Under the pieces are notes generated by a model. The model searched no databases. It was not told the origin of the DNA and saw only the letters and a program-made list of their open reading frames with translations. A DNA stretch of 64,000 nt from Cricetomys ansorgei (Eukaryota > Chordata > Mammalia > Rodentia > Nesomyidae). The translations under genes and the position numbers were made by a program. The stretch covers positions 8,632,001 to 8,696,000 of the forward strand of contig JAMJFZ010004031.1 in NCBI GenBank assembly GCA_026225945.1, written 5' to 3'. Each line of letters starts with the position of its first letter. Position 1 is the first letter of the stretch. Positions 41,781 through 53,807 of this stretch are shown piece by piece.

Positions 41781-42924
41781 AAGACACAGCCTAGTGGTTG
41801 TCAGGTAAGGGAAGCAAGGGCCCACTCCTGCTGCACACCAACCCCATCGCCCTCTCTTCCCTTTCAGAGTGGCAGACATAATTCCCATTTCTTCTATTGC
41901 AAAACCCCACTTCCCATCCCTCTCATTTGGGATCTGGAGCTTCGAAAAGCCTGGGAGTGGATCTCTCTTTTTCTATATATACAACCGTCGATCTGCCAGA
42001 TCCTTCCTGAGTCTACTTCCTGGTTAACATAGACGATACGTTCATCTCAGATACTTTCAAAGGAAGCATGATAGATTCTTGAAAAAAATCATGATAATTT
42101 TATCTACAAGCCTTTAGTCCAGTATAAAGTATTAAAATACCTTTTGGCATTTTGGTTTTGATTGTTTTAAAAAACAAAAGACAGACCCCTTGCTCAGGCC
42201 ACGTTCACACATAACAGTCCTTTCTCTTTCTGAGAGAATACCAGCGATGAGGAGCAGCAATCCAGAGTTCCACCAAGTCAGGGCAAATGTAGCCGTCGCC
42301 CTCCTCATTCTGCAGATGGCCATGCTAATGTAAGTGCTTAATATTTGGGCTTTTGGAGGGACCTCACATACCCTAGTTTGTGTCATGATGCCCATTAACC
42401 GTCTCCATGGAGCATCAGTATATTTTTTGCATGTGTGTAACTGATCGGATGCCTGGGTTAAAAACATTGGGTAGTTGCTTATTTTTACTAGCCCATAGAC
42501 ACGTCACAAGGCTGTGTATGTAAGAGCTGGCCATTCTCTTCATTGGGGACTGGCAGATTTTTCACACAGAACTGAACATTCAGTGTCCAAGCCTAGTAGG
42601 CCCAGAGTTCTAGGAGTGCATTTGTCCCTCCTGAGCATTACGGCAGGGATGGCTCAGCCCTGGGAGTCTAAGCAGCTCCCGTCTGTTTGTTAGTGCTCTC
42701 TGACCATTCTTGGTTGGATTCCTTAATGTTAATGTCAGGCCTGGAATCTCTTTTTAAAAGAGGGAGGAGGGAGGAAAAATCTTTTCACTGGAAAATATCT
42801 TAAACCAAGGAGAACAGCAGAGGAAAAATGCGATGTGTTATAGACACCGCCTGGGACGCGTTCCTCTATTTCCTTTCAATTCTATTGCTATTTTCTTTTT
42901 TTAAAAACACACTTAAGGGGGGGA
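41781..42924. other. No gene seen
   Basis: Unique DNA. The 111-codon minus frame at 42132-42467 has no recognisable domain. Confidence 0.45.
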
Positions 42925-43086
42925 GGTGAGACACGGGCATGCCACAGTGTGAGTGGAGGATAGACAGCTTTGGGAGTCAGTGAGTTGGTTCTATTCTTCC
43001 AGCACTTACTAGTTGGCTCTAGGGACGCAGCTCAGGTGTCAGGCTTGGTGACCAACTGTTTACCCATCGAGCCATCTTTGCCAGCC
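42925..43086 (-). mobile_element. B3A-type SINE
   Basis: GGTGAGACACGGGCATGCC, CAGCTTTGGGAGTCAG, GCTCAGGTGTCAGGCTTGGTGACC, TTTACCCATCGAGCCATCTTTGCCAGCC is antisense B3A. Confidence 0.78.
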
Positions 43087-43232
43087 TGCTATTTTCTTCT
43101 GAATCTGCTATTTCATATCAATGTTACTTAAAAACATTGGCTTGTTGTCACATACAGTCCTGTGTAATAATTTCTTCTTCCCTTTTATGTATAAAGTTAG
43201 TCGATGCTATAGGTATTTATATAATATGTGTG

Positions 43233-43528
43233 TGTATTAGTTTCCTTTCTATTGTCTACCATGACGAAAGCCAAGCATACCTGGCTTATGGCTCCAAAGG
43301 GAGCGGTTGTGAAGGTGGGGGAGGCATGGCAGCAGGAAGCTGAGAGATCGCATCTTTAGTGAACACAGGAAGCAGAGAGAGAAGCAGGAAACAGGTGGAG
43401 GTTATAAGCTCTCAAATCCTGCCCCTAGCGATGTTCTTCCTGCAGCAGGGCTCTGCCACCTAAAGGTTTCCACCGCGCCATCGGTCAGGGGTCATGTATG
43501 GGGACATTTTTCATTCAAGCCGTCACAG
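43233..43528 (-). mobile_element. Solo LTR-like element, rodent MaLR-type
   Basis: GTTTCCTTTCTATTGTCTACCATGACG, GGCTTATGGCTCC, GGAGGCATGGCAGCAGGAAGC, GAACACAGGAAGCAGAGAGAGAAGC, GCCCCTAGCGATG and GGGGACATTTTTCATTCAAGCCGTCACAG. Antisense, same class as the elements at 6.5 and 16.2 kb. Confidence 0.65.
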
Positions 43529-43847
43529 TATATTTACACATTGTTGTGTAACAAACTGCCTCAGGATTTGGTGTTTAAAACATGAGTCATTGTACTTGCT
43601 CCCAATTCTGTAGTCTGGGCTGACTTCACAGCTGGGAAGCAGGGCAGGTTCAGGATCGCAAAAGTAGGAGTAGCAGGCTCTCCTGTCTGCGGCCTTTGAA
43701 GGGTCAAAGCACGTCACAGCTATAGTGTAAATTCAAGGGAGAAGACTGTACACAGTGTGAATACCGGTGGACATGGTTCGCTGGAAGCCACCTAAGGACT
43801 CAGTCACCATACAAGCGTTTTTCAGTCAGTGGATGCTGTGACGTACG

Positions 43848-43965
43848 CGTGATGCCAGGTACTGAGCAGCCAACGGTGAATGAGTGCAGCGTGGTTCTGC
43901 CCTCAGGAGCTTATAGTCCGTGGTGAGCGCAACTCAGTCATCGTGAGGTTGACACCCAGTGTGGA
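43848..43965 (+). mobile_element. LINE-2 3' fragment
   Basis: GCGTGATGCCAGGTACTGAGC, GAATGAGTGCAGCGTGGTTCTGCCCTCAGGAGCTTATAGTC follows L2 (gtgccaggcactg, gtgaacaa, ccctgccctcatggagcttacagtct). Confidence 0.65.
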
Positions 43966-43974
43966 GAGAGCTGG

Positions 43975-44046
43975 GATAGGAAGTAAGAGGATTATGAGTT
44001 CAAACAAGGCTTGACTACATGGAAAGACCCTGTGTCAGAAAAAAAC
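43975..44046 (+). mobile_element. B1/B4 right-end fragment
   Basis: GGATTATGAGTTCAAACAAGGCTTGACTACATGGAAAGACCCTGTGTC with an A-rich tail matches the 3' half of B4/B1. Confidence 0.6.
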
Positions 44047-47000
44047 AAAATCATAAGCACGACATAGCCCCGCCAATCATGAACGCACAGCAGCTGTGGT
44101 TACTGGCCCTGGGCCTACACAGATCCGGCTAGCCCAAAGTCAGCTGTGCTGGGGAAGGAGTACAGCCCTCCTACTTAGTGTGGACTACTGACAGCCAACA
44201 GAGTCTCGGAGAGAGGAGGGCATAGTACCCAGTTGTATACCTACTGCATACCCACCAGGCTCCAGTGGACTTTTTGAAACCCACGGTCACACAGATAGTC
44301 TGTATCAAACTCAGTGGGTCACAGAATCATGACTATGAGAATGATCTGTACGGAAGACGAGGAAATGGCGGGGTGAGAGAGCATGAATCAGAATTCATTA
44401 TATACAGGTCTAACACTGCGAACGAGCACAAGTTATTAAAACTAAAAACAGAACCAAACCAAACCAACAATGAAACAAAACCACTGGGGTTGATCTCAGT
44501 CACAAAGGGAGAGGTCACACTGACTGAGGCAGACTGAGGATGGACAGATGTGGGCCTGGAGACTCCCAGAAACTGTGTCAGAAGGCCAGGCAAAGGGGGG
44601 TGTTTCTGTGGCATGAGGTCCAGGGGATGTGTCCCAGATAACAGAAAATGGACTCTGTGAATGCTGGTCGTGACTGGCTGTGGAGGAGAGCGTGAAGGGG
44701 CAAGGCTGAGCCTCATGCCTGCGTCTTGAACAGTCAGTGATGGTCTCATCCACTGCAATAGGAAACACTGGAAGTAATCAGGAGTGGGATCCTTCCCACA
44801 GGAGTGGGAGGGTTGTGCTAGGGTACCAAGGGGAGCCATCTTAGACACACAAAATTGGATGCATGAAGAGCTTTGCGGCTAATATATTGTGAGCACCTTA
44901 GGTGGTTCTTAACCTCTGCTCGGCTCTCACGCCTCTCATATCTGATCTCCTTTCTGCTTCTCTCCTGCCTTCCCTCAGAGAGATGTAGAATGATCAGGTC
45001 TGAGCCACAGTGTCCAGGATGGTGGGTTGAGGCACTGGTGATGAAGAGTCACAGGATTTGGAGTTGGTGGGTAGCAGAGACGCTCAGCTCACAGGGTTGA
45101 GAAGTTCAAAGATGAGATGATTTAGGGAGAAAAAGCAAAAACGAAGTCCAAAGTTAATCCATGACTGAAGACATAGTAAAGGAAAGAAAATGAGTTCCGT
45201 GAGAGGGAAAAAAAGAGCAGACCGGAAAAGGCAAAGAGTCCGGGGTGGTTCCCAAAGCTAAGGCTCTGCCCCGGAAAACTCTAGAATCTTGTTCTTTTAT
45301 GCCTCCTTTTTACACTGGCTCTAAACATTAGAAAAATAAAATAGTCCCTTTCCCCCACCCCTGAAGATCTCAGCCCTGAGTGGGCAGGGAATGGGCCTGT
45401 AGGTAAGGTTCCTGCTATATAACAAGACGAGACAAGCAGTTACCACCTAAGAGAAGCCCTCGACCTTTTGTGACCGAAGAGGATCTCTAGGAGAAGAGGG
45501 GACGTGCAAACAGTTAACATGAATTAGGAAGAAATTGAGTGCAGTGCCTTGTTGTGTGTTCCCAAGTGGCCTGTCAGAGAAATATCAGTGGCCTCAGAGA
45601 ACAGAAAGGGAGCGTGTCCCCGTGATCAATTTTTAATAAACATAAATGGCATAATAAATTATGCATGGAGGAATGGTATAAAGCATTAAACAATGAATAA
45701 TAAATTATTTAAACGATTAAAAATTGTCTGTCATACATGTGATGTATGAGAAGTCTGAATTTTCTCTTCGAGGAAATACAGCAAGGTTTTAAAGGGAGCT
45801 TTTTTCAAAGAAGACTCATTAGAAGGGAAATCACATGGGGTCTGCCAGGAAAGGTCGTAGAGCATAGAGCCCAGTGTCCTCCTGCTTTCTCTGTAAGGAT
45901 GTGAGGAGCACTTGGCTGCTGAGTGGACGGAGGTCACATGACCAGTGGTACAAGCACTGCCATCTTCCAGGAGCTCCAGATCGCTGTCCAGGTATCCAGG
46001 GAAAGTGTCGGGGTCAGCAGTACAGCGTCTCATCTAGTCCTAATGTTCCAGGATTCCCAGATAAGAGGCTGTCCCCATGTAGTCTCCGCCTACACCATCA
46101 TTTTTGTCCAAGAGATGTCCCAGCAATGGCATGCCATGCCCCCTTCCTACTGGTCTCACCTTAGAGGAGTCACATGTGTCAGAAGTGTCATGTTACACAA
46201 CACATGTTTTCATTAAGGTCAAGCAGATCTTCATGTGAACTCCATCACTGCTGTGTATTAGCTTTAGCACCTTTACCAGTGAATTTAATCTACCATAAAT
46301 CCAGTTTCCTTATTTGTTCTTACAAATAAGCCCTAGAAATATCCATCCTGAAAGACTGATGAGCATGGAATCAGATGCACCTGCCAAATTCAGGACCTGG
46401 AAAAGACGAGATTCTCATTAAGTGTTTATGATCAACTACAGAATTAGATGATGAATTTTAAAGCCTCAGAGAGATGAAAAGCAGAGCCTGGGGGTACAGC
46501 TAAATTGTGGAACACTTGTCTGGCACCTGAAGCTCCCCAGAATGAGGAGGGCAAAACAGCAACTAGAGAATAATGCAACTTGACCAAAACAATCAGGGCA
46601 AAACCTGATGGATCTAGGAAAGACCCATTACCTAATCCAAACCAAAGACTATAAGCCATGGGTCAAGGACTGATTTTAGAAACGTAGCTTTAAAAAAACT
46701 GGATCCGAATGCCTTGCGCCGAGGCACGTGCTGCCCACCGTTTCCATTTCCGCGCCCAGCCTGCCTGTGCTCCTCTGCCTGCTTAGCTCTGGGAGGAGCT
46801 TGCATCTTCGACTTGAAGCAGAGTCATTAGTCTACGAGCTACCTAACTTCCCGTTTTTTAGATCGTAAATGTTTTAATGTAACTTTGGAGCCTTTGGTTG
46901 ATGCATGCCCTTGACGGAAATAACGAAGTGGTGCTTTGCCCAACTGATACGTTGTAGTAAAAATGAAGGGTCAAAGATGACAACATTTTCACCAGCTGTT

Positions 47001-47397
47001 TCTTTAGCTGTTATTCCAAATTAATGTTTACCCAACACCAATGCAGGCCTTTCATTGCTTTGGGACTGTGGTTCCTTCCAATGCAGAAACTGGCTAATTA
47101 GAAATATAATTACAGACACTTACGGTTGATTTTCTATAAATGACCATGTTTATCAGCAAAAGTTCAAGTTCAAAATGTTTTAAAATGTGCCAGTAAATAC
47201 ATCGCTCTTGCCGGGGAGAGGTGCATCTGTGTCCCTTCCACTTGAATCTGGTGGTGGAGAGTTTGTGACTTTCCTACTTCTTATGTGGCAGAAGTAACCC
47301 CATGTGACTTCTAGTGCTGCACTTTGGCCTTCTTCAGTGGGAATGATGGTACTTGGAGGCTTCCTTGAACAAACGTGTACGAAGTCCACACGAGCAC
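44047..47397. other. No gene seen; two AT-rich candidate regulatory blocks and an ID fragment
   Basis: Unique DNA. An ID-head fragment lies at 46485-46530 (GCCTGGGGGTACAGCTAAATTGTGGAACACTTGTC). Blocks 45620-45730 (AATAAATTATGCATGG, TTATTTAAACGATTAAAAATTG) and 47000-47180 (GGCTAATTAGAAATATAATTACAG, TTCTATAAATGACC) are AT-rich without being simple repeats and contain homeodomain-type TAATTA cores. They look like noncoding regulatory candidates. The 171-codon minus frame at 44333-44848 has no domain. Confidence 0.35.
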
Positions 47398-47511
47398 ACT
47401 GGCGCATGCTCGTAATCCTAGCACAAGGGGAGTTGAGGCAAGAGAGTTGCCAAAAAATCCAGGCCAGCCTGGACTGCAAAGTCAGTGTTTTTACCCTGTC
47501 TCAAAAAACAC
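47398..47511 (+). mobile_element. B4/B1-like SINE
   Basis: ACTGGCGCATGCTCGTAATCCTAGCAC, GTTGAGGCAAGAGAGTTGCC, CAGGCCAGCCTGGACTGC, TACCCTGTCTCAAAAAACAC. The ID part is missing. Confidence 0.75.
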
Positions 47512-47634
47512 GGGGGAGGAGGAGAAAAAGAAGAAAGGGAAGGAAGGAAGGAAGGGAGGGAGGGAGGGAGGGAGAGACAGAGGGAGGGAGGGAAGGAGGG
47601 AGGGAAAAAGAAAAGAAAGAAGGAGGAAAAGAAA
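47512..47634. repeat. 123-bp polypurine tract
   Basis: G and A only except for a single C at 47578, with GGAA and GGGA unit blocks. It starts at the tail of the preceding SINE. The Lys/Gly/Glu/Arg-rich frames here are artefacts. Confidence 0.97.
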
Positions 47635-48096
47635 TCCAGCTAAGGACCTAAGGTGATGCTTGTTTTAGTTTGGAATAGAATATTTTCTTAGTCTGTGGGA
47701 GACCCTGGGTTTGAGTTGAGCATTGAAAGAAAAAAAAAAAAGAGACAGAAATAAATAAAAGGAGTAGAGGTGAAACCCAAGGGCTCCATGTAGATACTCT
47801 GCTTGGCTATGGGTGGAGCCCATCCTCGCCTTCCTAGGCTTGTGCCAGACGTGTGCACGCAAATGAAGAGGCTGTCTTGGAAATGGAGTCTCCAACCCAG
47901 TGTTCTGGCTTCCAGTGCAGCTAGTGAACCCGGAGGAGAAACAGTATCTCTGTCTCCACTGTGCTGTTTCTGAGTTCCTGAAGACATGCATGAGCCATGA
48001 GTGAAATGGTAGTGCTTTTATACAGGTAGTTTTAGGATCATTTGTTACATGGTAACAGATACCTGGAGCAGTCAGCCAGCAATCTTGCCTGACTTT
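47635..48096. other. No gene seen; ID-tail-like fragment at 47690-47760
   Basis: GGAGACCCTGGGTTTGAGTTGAGCATTGAAAG followed by A12 resembles the end of an ID element. The rest is unique. Confidence 0.4.
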
Positions 48097-48288
48097 TAAA
48101 AAATATTTTATTTATTTTTATTTTATGTACATTTGTGTTTTGCCTGAACATATATCTGGTGAGGGTATCGGATCTCCTGGAAGAGGAGGTACAGACAATT
48201 GTGAGCTGCCGTGTGGATGCTGGGAATTGAACCTGTGTCCTCTGGAACAATAGTTGGTGCTTCTAACCGCTGAGCCATCTTTCCAGCC
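48097..48288 (-). mobile_element. B2 SINE
   Basis: Full antisense B2 from AAAAAATATTTTATTTATTTTTATT through GTGTTTTGCCTGAACATATATC to GCTGAGCCATCTTTCCAGCC. Confidence 0.94.
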
Positions 48289-48437
48289 CAGCCTGACTTT
48301 ATACATAACTTGGTAGTTACCATATAACACATTCTATTTATAAGGTCATGACTGAAAATCGCTGGTCCTATCAAACTGAGCCATACAACTGCTAGTTTTG
48401 TTTTTTTTCCCATGAAAGACAAGCAGGGAGATAGTTA

Positions 48438-48793
48438 TCGTTCATTAATTCATGTGTTTGGGTCTTAAATGGACCCAAAGGTCAGTGTGTTAAAGACTTG
48501 GTCCTTAGCAGTATGCCATTGAGAAACGGTGGGACTTTGAGATGTGGGGTCTGACGGGAGGCACTGAGGTCCCTGGGAACCATGGGACCATTTCTTCCTC
48601 ACTCTCCTTTGCGTCCTGGCCTCAAGGTGAGCACTGTAGCCCGTTGCATGTTCTTACCATGATGTGGCATTGAGCCACAGGCTCAGAGCAGAGGGGCTGT
48701 GGACTGAAACCTCCAAAACTGTGGGCCAAAATAAACCTTAAAAGATGTCTATTGTCTTAGACATCTTTCTAACGACACAGAGATAACTAACAC
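48438..48793 (+). mobile_element. MaLR-type LTR (MST/THE1-like)
   Basis: TTAAAGACTTGGTCCTTAGC, CTTTGAGATGTGGGGTCTG, GGACTGAAACCTCCAAAACTGTGGGCC, AAAATAAACCTTAAAAG, and terminal CACAGAGATAACTAACAC. The order (start, guanine-rich middle, polyadenylation signal, terminal ACTAA) is that of MaLR LTRs. Confidence 0.65.
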
Positions 48794-49700
48794 ATCTAGC
48801 GAAGGAGCTCACAGAGAGCTTGGGCTGGGATCCACATGGAAGGTGACAAATCCAAGTTCTCCTGCAATTTTATGGCTTGCTTGGAAGGCCGCACTACTGA
48901 TATTTTCATTTGTCAGTAACTCAATGTCATCACCTCTGAAGTAGGAGCAGTTTCCTTAGTAATGATGAGTTGGAAAAATGCACAGAAAGGCACTTTGAGT
49001 TTTAAAAAAATAATATTGATACTCAGAAACATTTATTGTAATAATTGTTTGGGATTAATGGCTAATGCTGATAGTTTGTGCTACTAGCAGCATTGTAAAG
49101 TCATCCGCACCCACAGGGCAGATTAGGCTCGTGGGCCCTGAAGTAGCTGGTTCTTTAGAGGCACCTGAGCTGAAGTGACAGTGTCAGTCCTTCCTTTTGG
49201 AACCACATGCGTTGTATTGTTTATGAATGGGTAATTGAGCCAAAGTCTGAAGATAAGGTGTGGCCGATCACTGTATGTGATTGGATCCCACGGTTTCCAA
49301 TAACCTAAAGACTTGTTATTGCTCTGTTCTCTGTCTTTTTAGCTTGACAAGAGCTGTGGGCCTATGTTTGTCTATGGCTCAGACGGTGTCAGTCAGTGGG
49401 GCAGGCTCTGTAGACTTCAGCCGGTCCCATCCAGGCTGAGTGGCGATCACCCAGGTTTTCCTGGCATGACCGTCTTGCCATTCCTCATTCCCATCCCTCT
49501 GAGGAGAGCCCACTGGTACTTGAAACACAGTTCTGAGTGAGTGCTTTCTTTCGGAATATCCTTCTTTGTGTTAAAAATATCGTCAGGAAATGGCAACTTC
49601 ATAGTAAAGAGAAAACCGAATGGCTAAAAGGTCGTTCTTGAAAAGAGCAGTTAGGACAGTTGTGAGAAAGAGGTCTAGAGAGTGCTTTCATATGCTAGGC
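48794..49700. other. No gene seen
   Basis: Unique DNA; AT-rich at 48990-49080. No exon-like structure. Confidence 0.45.
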
Positions 49701-49828
49701 GCTGATGTGGTGCACTCCTTTAATCCCAACACTTGGGAGGCAGAGGTAGATCTCCGAGTTCGAGGCCAGCCTGGTCTCCGGAGCGAGTTCCAGGACAGCC
49801 ATAGTTACTACAGAGAAACCCTGTCGTG
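49701..49828 (+). mobile_element. B1 SINE
   Basis: GCTGATGTGGTGCACTCCTTTAATCCCAACACTTGGGAGGC, GAGTTCGAGGCCAGCCTGGTC, CAGTTACTACAGAG-like segment (ATAGTTACTACAGAGAAACCC). Carries the GTAACT subfamily mark in reverse; no A tail remains. Confidence 0.93.
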
Positions 49829-51175
49829 CAGAAACCCTCTGTATGTGCACAGAGTAGACCACTAGGCTGCTGAGGTAGACTGTGGATCTTGAGCATGAAG
49901 GGCACCTCTCTTTATTGCTGGGAGACGGTAATCTTTCATGTAGAAGATGCCAACCTCCTCTCTCCCTCCCAGGAGGAGGTACATCTGAGTGGGAGGCTGG
50001 GTCCTAGCCTCTACTGGTGCCACGATGGAGTGCAGGGCCCTGATCCTACTTGGGAGGGTCCAGAAGGAAGGGACTGACCCTTGAGCCAAGGCCAAGGCCA
50101 GCGCTGCGGGAGGCTGACCGCGTCTCCTGCAGTCCTTACTCCCAGGAGGGGCTGGCCAAAGGAAGGGTGCTTTGTCACCGAGCTGTAAAGTCATGGCAGC
50201 AGTGCATTTTCTGAGCTGTTGTCGGGGCAGGAAGACGCACGCTTCTCGTCCGTGCAGTTCAGTGAGGTTAAGGGTCACAGTCTCTGCCGAGGTAGAGTGC
50301 CGTTTCCCTGACTGAGGTCCAGACTGTTTAGCATTCTTTACGTAATAGCAAGTCAGTTGTGGCCCGAAGAGGAGACATCAACGTTGGCTCTGCTTGTAGG
50401 CCCTGGAGACAGAGGAAGCGCGTCACACCACAGAGCGCTGCCTGTGAAGGGAAGCGGAGTGGCTGGGGGGCAGAGCTACTCTCCCGGAGGAAAATATTTA
50501 GGGCAGATCCGTTATCAGGGTTTCTGCAGAAAAGGCAAGTCAGGACAGGCTGGCCAGTCTGAATTATTTTGGAGGACTGCAGGCCGTGGGGGTGGTCCCT
50601 AATCACCTGGCACACGTTCCCGGGATGGCAAAGCCCTCCTGAGTGTGTCACAGAAGTCTGGTTCTGCATTGGTGAGTTTGTTTACCAGAGGCCTTATTCT
50701 TGGCTGACTCCTTGTCATCTCTAAGAATCGGGTAGCCCTAGGACAGGGTCTCCTTCAGCTAGACAGCTCTTGCTGTCTTTAAGATGTTAAAACCTCTTAT
50801 ACACGTGTTTGCGTTTGCATATACGTATGCACAACACACAGATGAGGTGTAAATGGTTGTTGTTGATGGACTCGGGGGTATGAAAACTATGCATCTTTGA
50901 AAACTGGAATCATACCCAGCATGGCACGAGGCTGATGCACCAGGAGTCCTGAGAAGGAGACTACACAGATTCATGTTTCATTTCTGGTCACTCTCAGGGT
51001 AACCTGTGATACGGGATGGTGCATGCAGCAGCCATCACTCTGTGAACGTTTGCTCTGTCTGGCAGGAAGAGCTGCACATAGGGAATGAATACGTTGCCAT
51101 GCAAGCTGCACAATTAAGAAGTGTGACCCTCCAGTCTCAGTCCACAGATGGGTTGTGTTCCTGTTTGGTTGGTTG

Positions 51176-51207
<32 letters not shown>

Positions 51208-51421
51208 TAGTCCAAGGCATTAAGTTTGTACCTTTAATCAGGTTTTTTTTTTAAAAGCTTTATTTGTGTATCTTGTATAATTCTGTATCACACTGTACTT
51301 GAAAATAACGTATTTTCTCCTGAATGTATTTTTCTTTTTGCTAGGAGAATTTCACACCTATAATATTTACTTAATCAAAATATAATCAAGCTTTGATGGA
51401 TATCATAGTGTATAGTAGTTT
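49829..51421. other. No gene seen; T26 at 51181-51206
   Basis: Unique DNA. Several overlapping frames between 49862 and 50669 on both strands have no domains. The T26 run has no recognisable SINE body to its right, only AT-rich DNA. Confidence 0.4.
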
Positions 51422-51620
51422 TCCAGGTGAATGTACTTGCCACGGAATCCTAGTGACTTACGTGCCATGCCTAGAACCCACGTAAAGATGGGAGGTGAGA
51501 ACTGACTCCACAGAATTGTCCTCTGACCCCCACACGTATGTACTGTGGCCCTCGTGATTTCCCCTCATCGTGCATACACACACAGTAATACGTTTTTTTA
51601 AAATTAATAAAAACAAAACT
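51422..51620 (+). mobile_element. B3A-type SINE, 5'-truncated
   Basis: TCCAGGTGAATGTACTTGCCACGG, TGCCTAGAACCCACGTAAAG, GAGAACTGACTCCACAGAATTGTCCTCTGACCCCCACACG, CA-rich then A-rich end. Confidence 0.75.
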
Positions 51621-52744
51621 TGCAGGCAGCTCAGTGTAACATGGCACAATCCCCTCTTCCTCTTCCCTCTGCTGCTGTGATCCATGCTTCATAGCACTCC
51701 AGCAGGAAAATGCAGCCTGTACAGAATGTTCAGGAGACATTTCAATAAACACACTTTGTGTTATTAAACAAAGATGGCTGATTATTTCTGTATATAAATT
51801 TGTCCTTGGAAGTTAATTGGTGGGTATTATGTTGCGTTTAGTACCTAGGTATGTCATTGAAGTATACAACAGTAATTTAGTATTTAGGCATCACCCGGAG
51901 TACCAATTTTATTTTCAGAACTTGATTGAAGGCAAAGAAAATAATAGATGCTGATATACAAAATATAGTTTCTCATTCATTATGACTGTTACTAATTAAT
52001 AAACTCTTGACAGATGTTTGTGTTTTGTAAATTTACTTCCTTCGCAGAACATGTAATTTAGGCTGTCTGCAGCCACTTCAAAATCAAAATCAGAGTCCAG
52101 GAAAAACATGATAAACACACCAGGTTGGGCTTGATGTGGCTCAGCTGGATGTGACCCACGCTCTAATTATAACCTGAGTAAGTCTGAGGCTTTACATGAC
52201 CAAATTCTGCCTGGAGTCTCAGTCAGAGAACATCCACTCCATATCAGAAGCCTTAAAGAACGTATCTCTTTAAACCAGGTTTTTCCAAAAGGCCCTGAGT
52301 AAGAGTCTTCAGCTTTATGAACATGTAAACACTTCCCCAAAGTCCAGGGAAGATGCTTATTCCTCCTGCAGGCCCATGGGTGATCCTAAGCCTGTTTTAT
52401 TTCTCTGAACCATAGGCTTCTCACTAACAGCGGTGCTTTTCTTGTTCATCATGGAGATGTTATAATTCATATACCATTTTCTTTCTTGTTTCTAGTCAGA
52501 TGCAAACACTTCCACATCTAGGAGTAGCCTTGGGGAACTCTGTTCTACTCTGGCTAGCTGTGACTGTCTAAACTTCATCCTCCCTAATCCCCAAACACCC
52601 TTTATCTTCTGCATGCAGAACACTCTAGAAACAAAGTTCTTTGCTTGACTAGCTGTCTCTCTTGCTAATCTAGAACTTCCCAGGAGCAAAATTCCCTGCC
52701 TACCAAGAGTGATAGTATCCACCATTTTTGTATCGCGCTGAGTT
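51621..52744. other. No gene seen; AT-rich block 51760-52040
   Basis: The AT-rich block contains TATTTCTGTATATAAATTTG and TGTTACTAATTAATAAACTC and has no repeat character. The 161-codon minus frame 52492-52977 overlaps an MIR and has no recognisable domain. Confidence 0.4.
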
Positions 52745-52880
52745 AATACTTGTAAAATTGTCCCTGTTATGATGGGAAAACTGGGGCCTGGAAGAATGAA
52801 ATAATTCACTGCAACTAGGAAGTAATGGGTCTGTTGTTTGAATCCAGGCATGTTGATTTCAAAATCCTTCCATTTTTGAG
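52745..52880 (+). mobile_element. MIR SINE
   Basis: ATGATGGGAAAACTGGGGCCTGGAAGAATG, AATAATTCACTGCAACTAGGAAGTAATGGGTCTGTTGTTTGAATCCAGGCATG keeps the full order of the MIR core and 3' end, about 110 bases. Confidence 0.75.
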
Positions 52881-53161
52881 GTGATAGGAACTGGCTTACC
52901 AATTCTACCTTATTCTGTGTTCTCTTTGTTGTGAAAGAGATGGATAGATGATCCCGGGAAAGAAGATTGTTCAACAATTAGATGTTCTCTTGGTCCCATG
53001 TTCAATTTGGGAAAAAACACAAATTCTGAAAACTACCGATCTGCACGGCAAAGGGCACGTCATCCAGGTCGCACCTGGCATCCAGGTCGCACCCGGCACC
53101 CTTGGCACACTTGTGAGTGTGTGTGTTTCTTGTGCTAGTCTACACGAAGGGAGCAGGGGCA

Positions 53162-53431
53162 AAGTGTGGTAAAGTGCTTGACACAAAGGCGAGGATCTGA
53201 GTTCGATCCCCAGAGCCCACATAAAAAGCCTAATGTTGAGTGCCTGTAATCCACGCACGGGGAGACAGATGCGGTCCAGGTGGTAGGAGAGGGTCCCGAG
53301 GCTTGCTGGCTAGCCAGTCTCCCGGAATCTGTGAGCTCTGGTCAGTGAGAGACTCCGCATCCGAAATAAACAAACAAATTAATTAATTAATAGATGACTA
53401 GAGCAACTAAAGAAGGTAGCTGATGTCCTAA
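53162..53431 (+). mobile_element. B3 SINE
   Basis: AAGTGCTTGACACAAAGGCGAGGATCTGAGTTCGATCCCC, GAGCCCACATAAAAAGCC, GTGCCTGTAATCC, GGCTTGCTGGCTAGCCAGTC, GTGAGCTCTGGTCAGTGAGAGACTCC. The body ends at an ATTAATTAATTAAT patch before the CA tract. Confidence 0.85.
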
Positions 53432-53453
53432 CTCCCCCCCCCACACACACCCC

Positions 53454-53540
<87 letters not shown>
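53432..53540. repeat. (CA)n microsatellite with C runs
   Basis: About 90 bases of CA with two TCACA interruptions, preceded by C9 and C7 runs. It sits where the CA-rich 3' tail of the B3 should be. Confidence 0.97.
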
Positions 53541-53544
<4 letters not shown>

Positions 53545-53807
53545 TGAGCAGCAAATGAATACAAGCATCTTGGTTCTTAGAACTGTCCTGGCTTCCTCTG
53601 GAATTCTGTATTTATGAGGGTTCTTAACCTCATCCTGGATGATAGCAAGGCTTTTTTTTTTTTTTTAAATGACTAACTGGTATTTTTTTTTCCTGAAATA
53701 TTTTGCATTGCATAATTAGCATCTTGAAAACACTCATATTTACATAATTTGCCTTAATAGTACAGACTTCCTAAATGTTATTTTATCTTTCAGGTATTTT
53801 TTTCTTT
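53541..53807. other. No gene seen; poly-T patches
   Basis: T16 at 53653-53667 and T10 at about 53682-53692 in AT-rich DNA. Confidence 0.5.

Noticed and set aside
44333..44848. 171-codon minus-strand frame
   Set aside because: No domain, overlapping frames on both strands, and no CpG island or splice signals.
47512..47651. Lys/Gly/Arg-rich coding exon
   Set aside because: Generated by translating the polypurine tract.
52492..52977. 161-codon minus-strand frame
   Set aside because: Overlaps a clear MIR SINE and shows no conserved motif; consistent with chance in 64 kb.
53432..53540. Z-DNA forming regulatory site
   Set aside because: The CA tract can adopt Z-DNA, but it is explained by expansion of the B3 tail and nothing else supports function.
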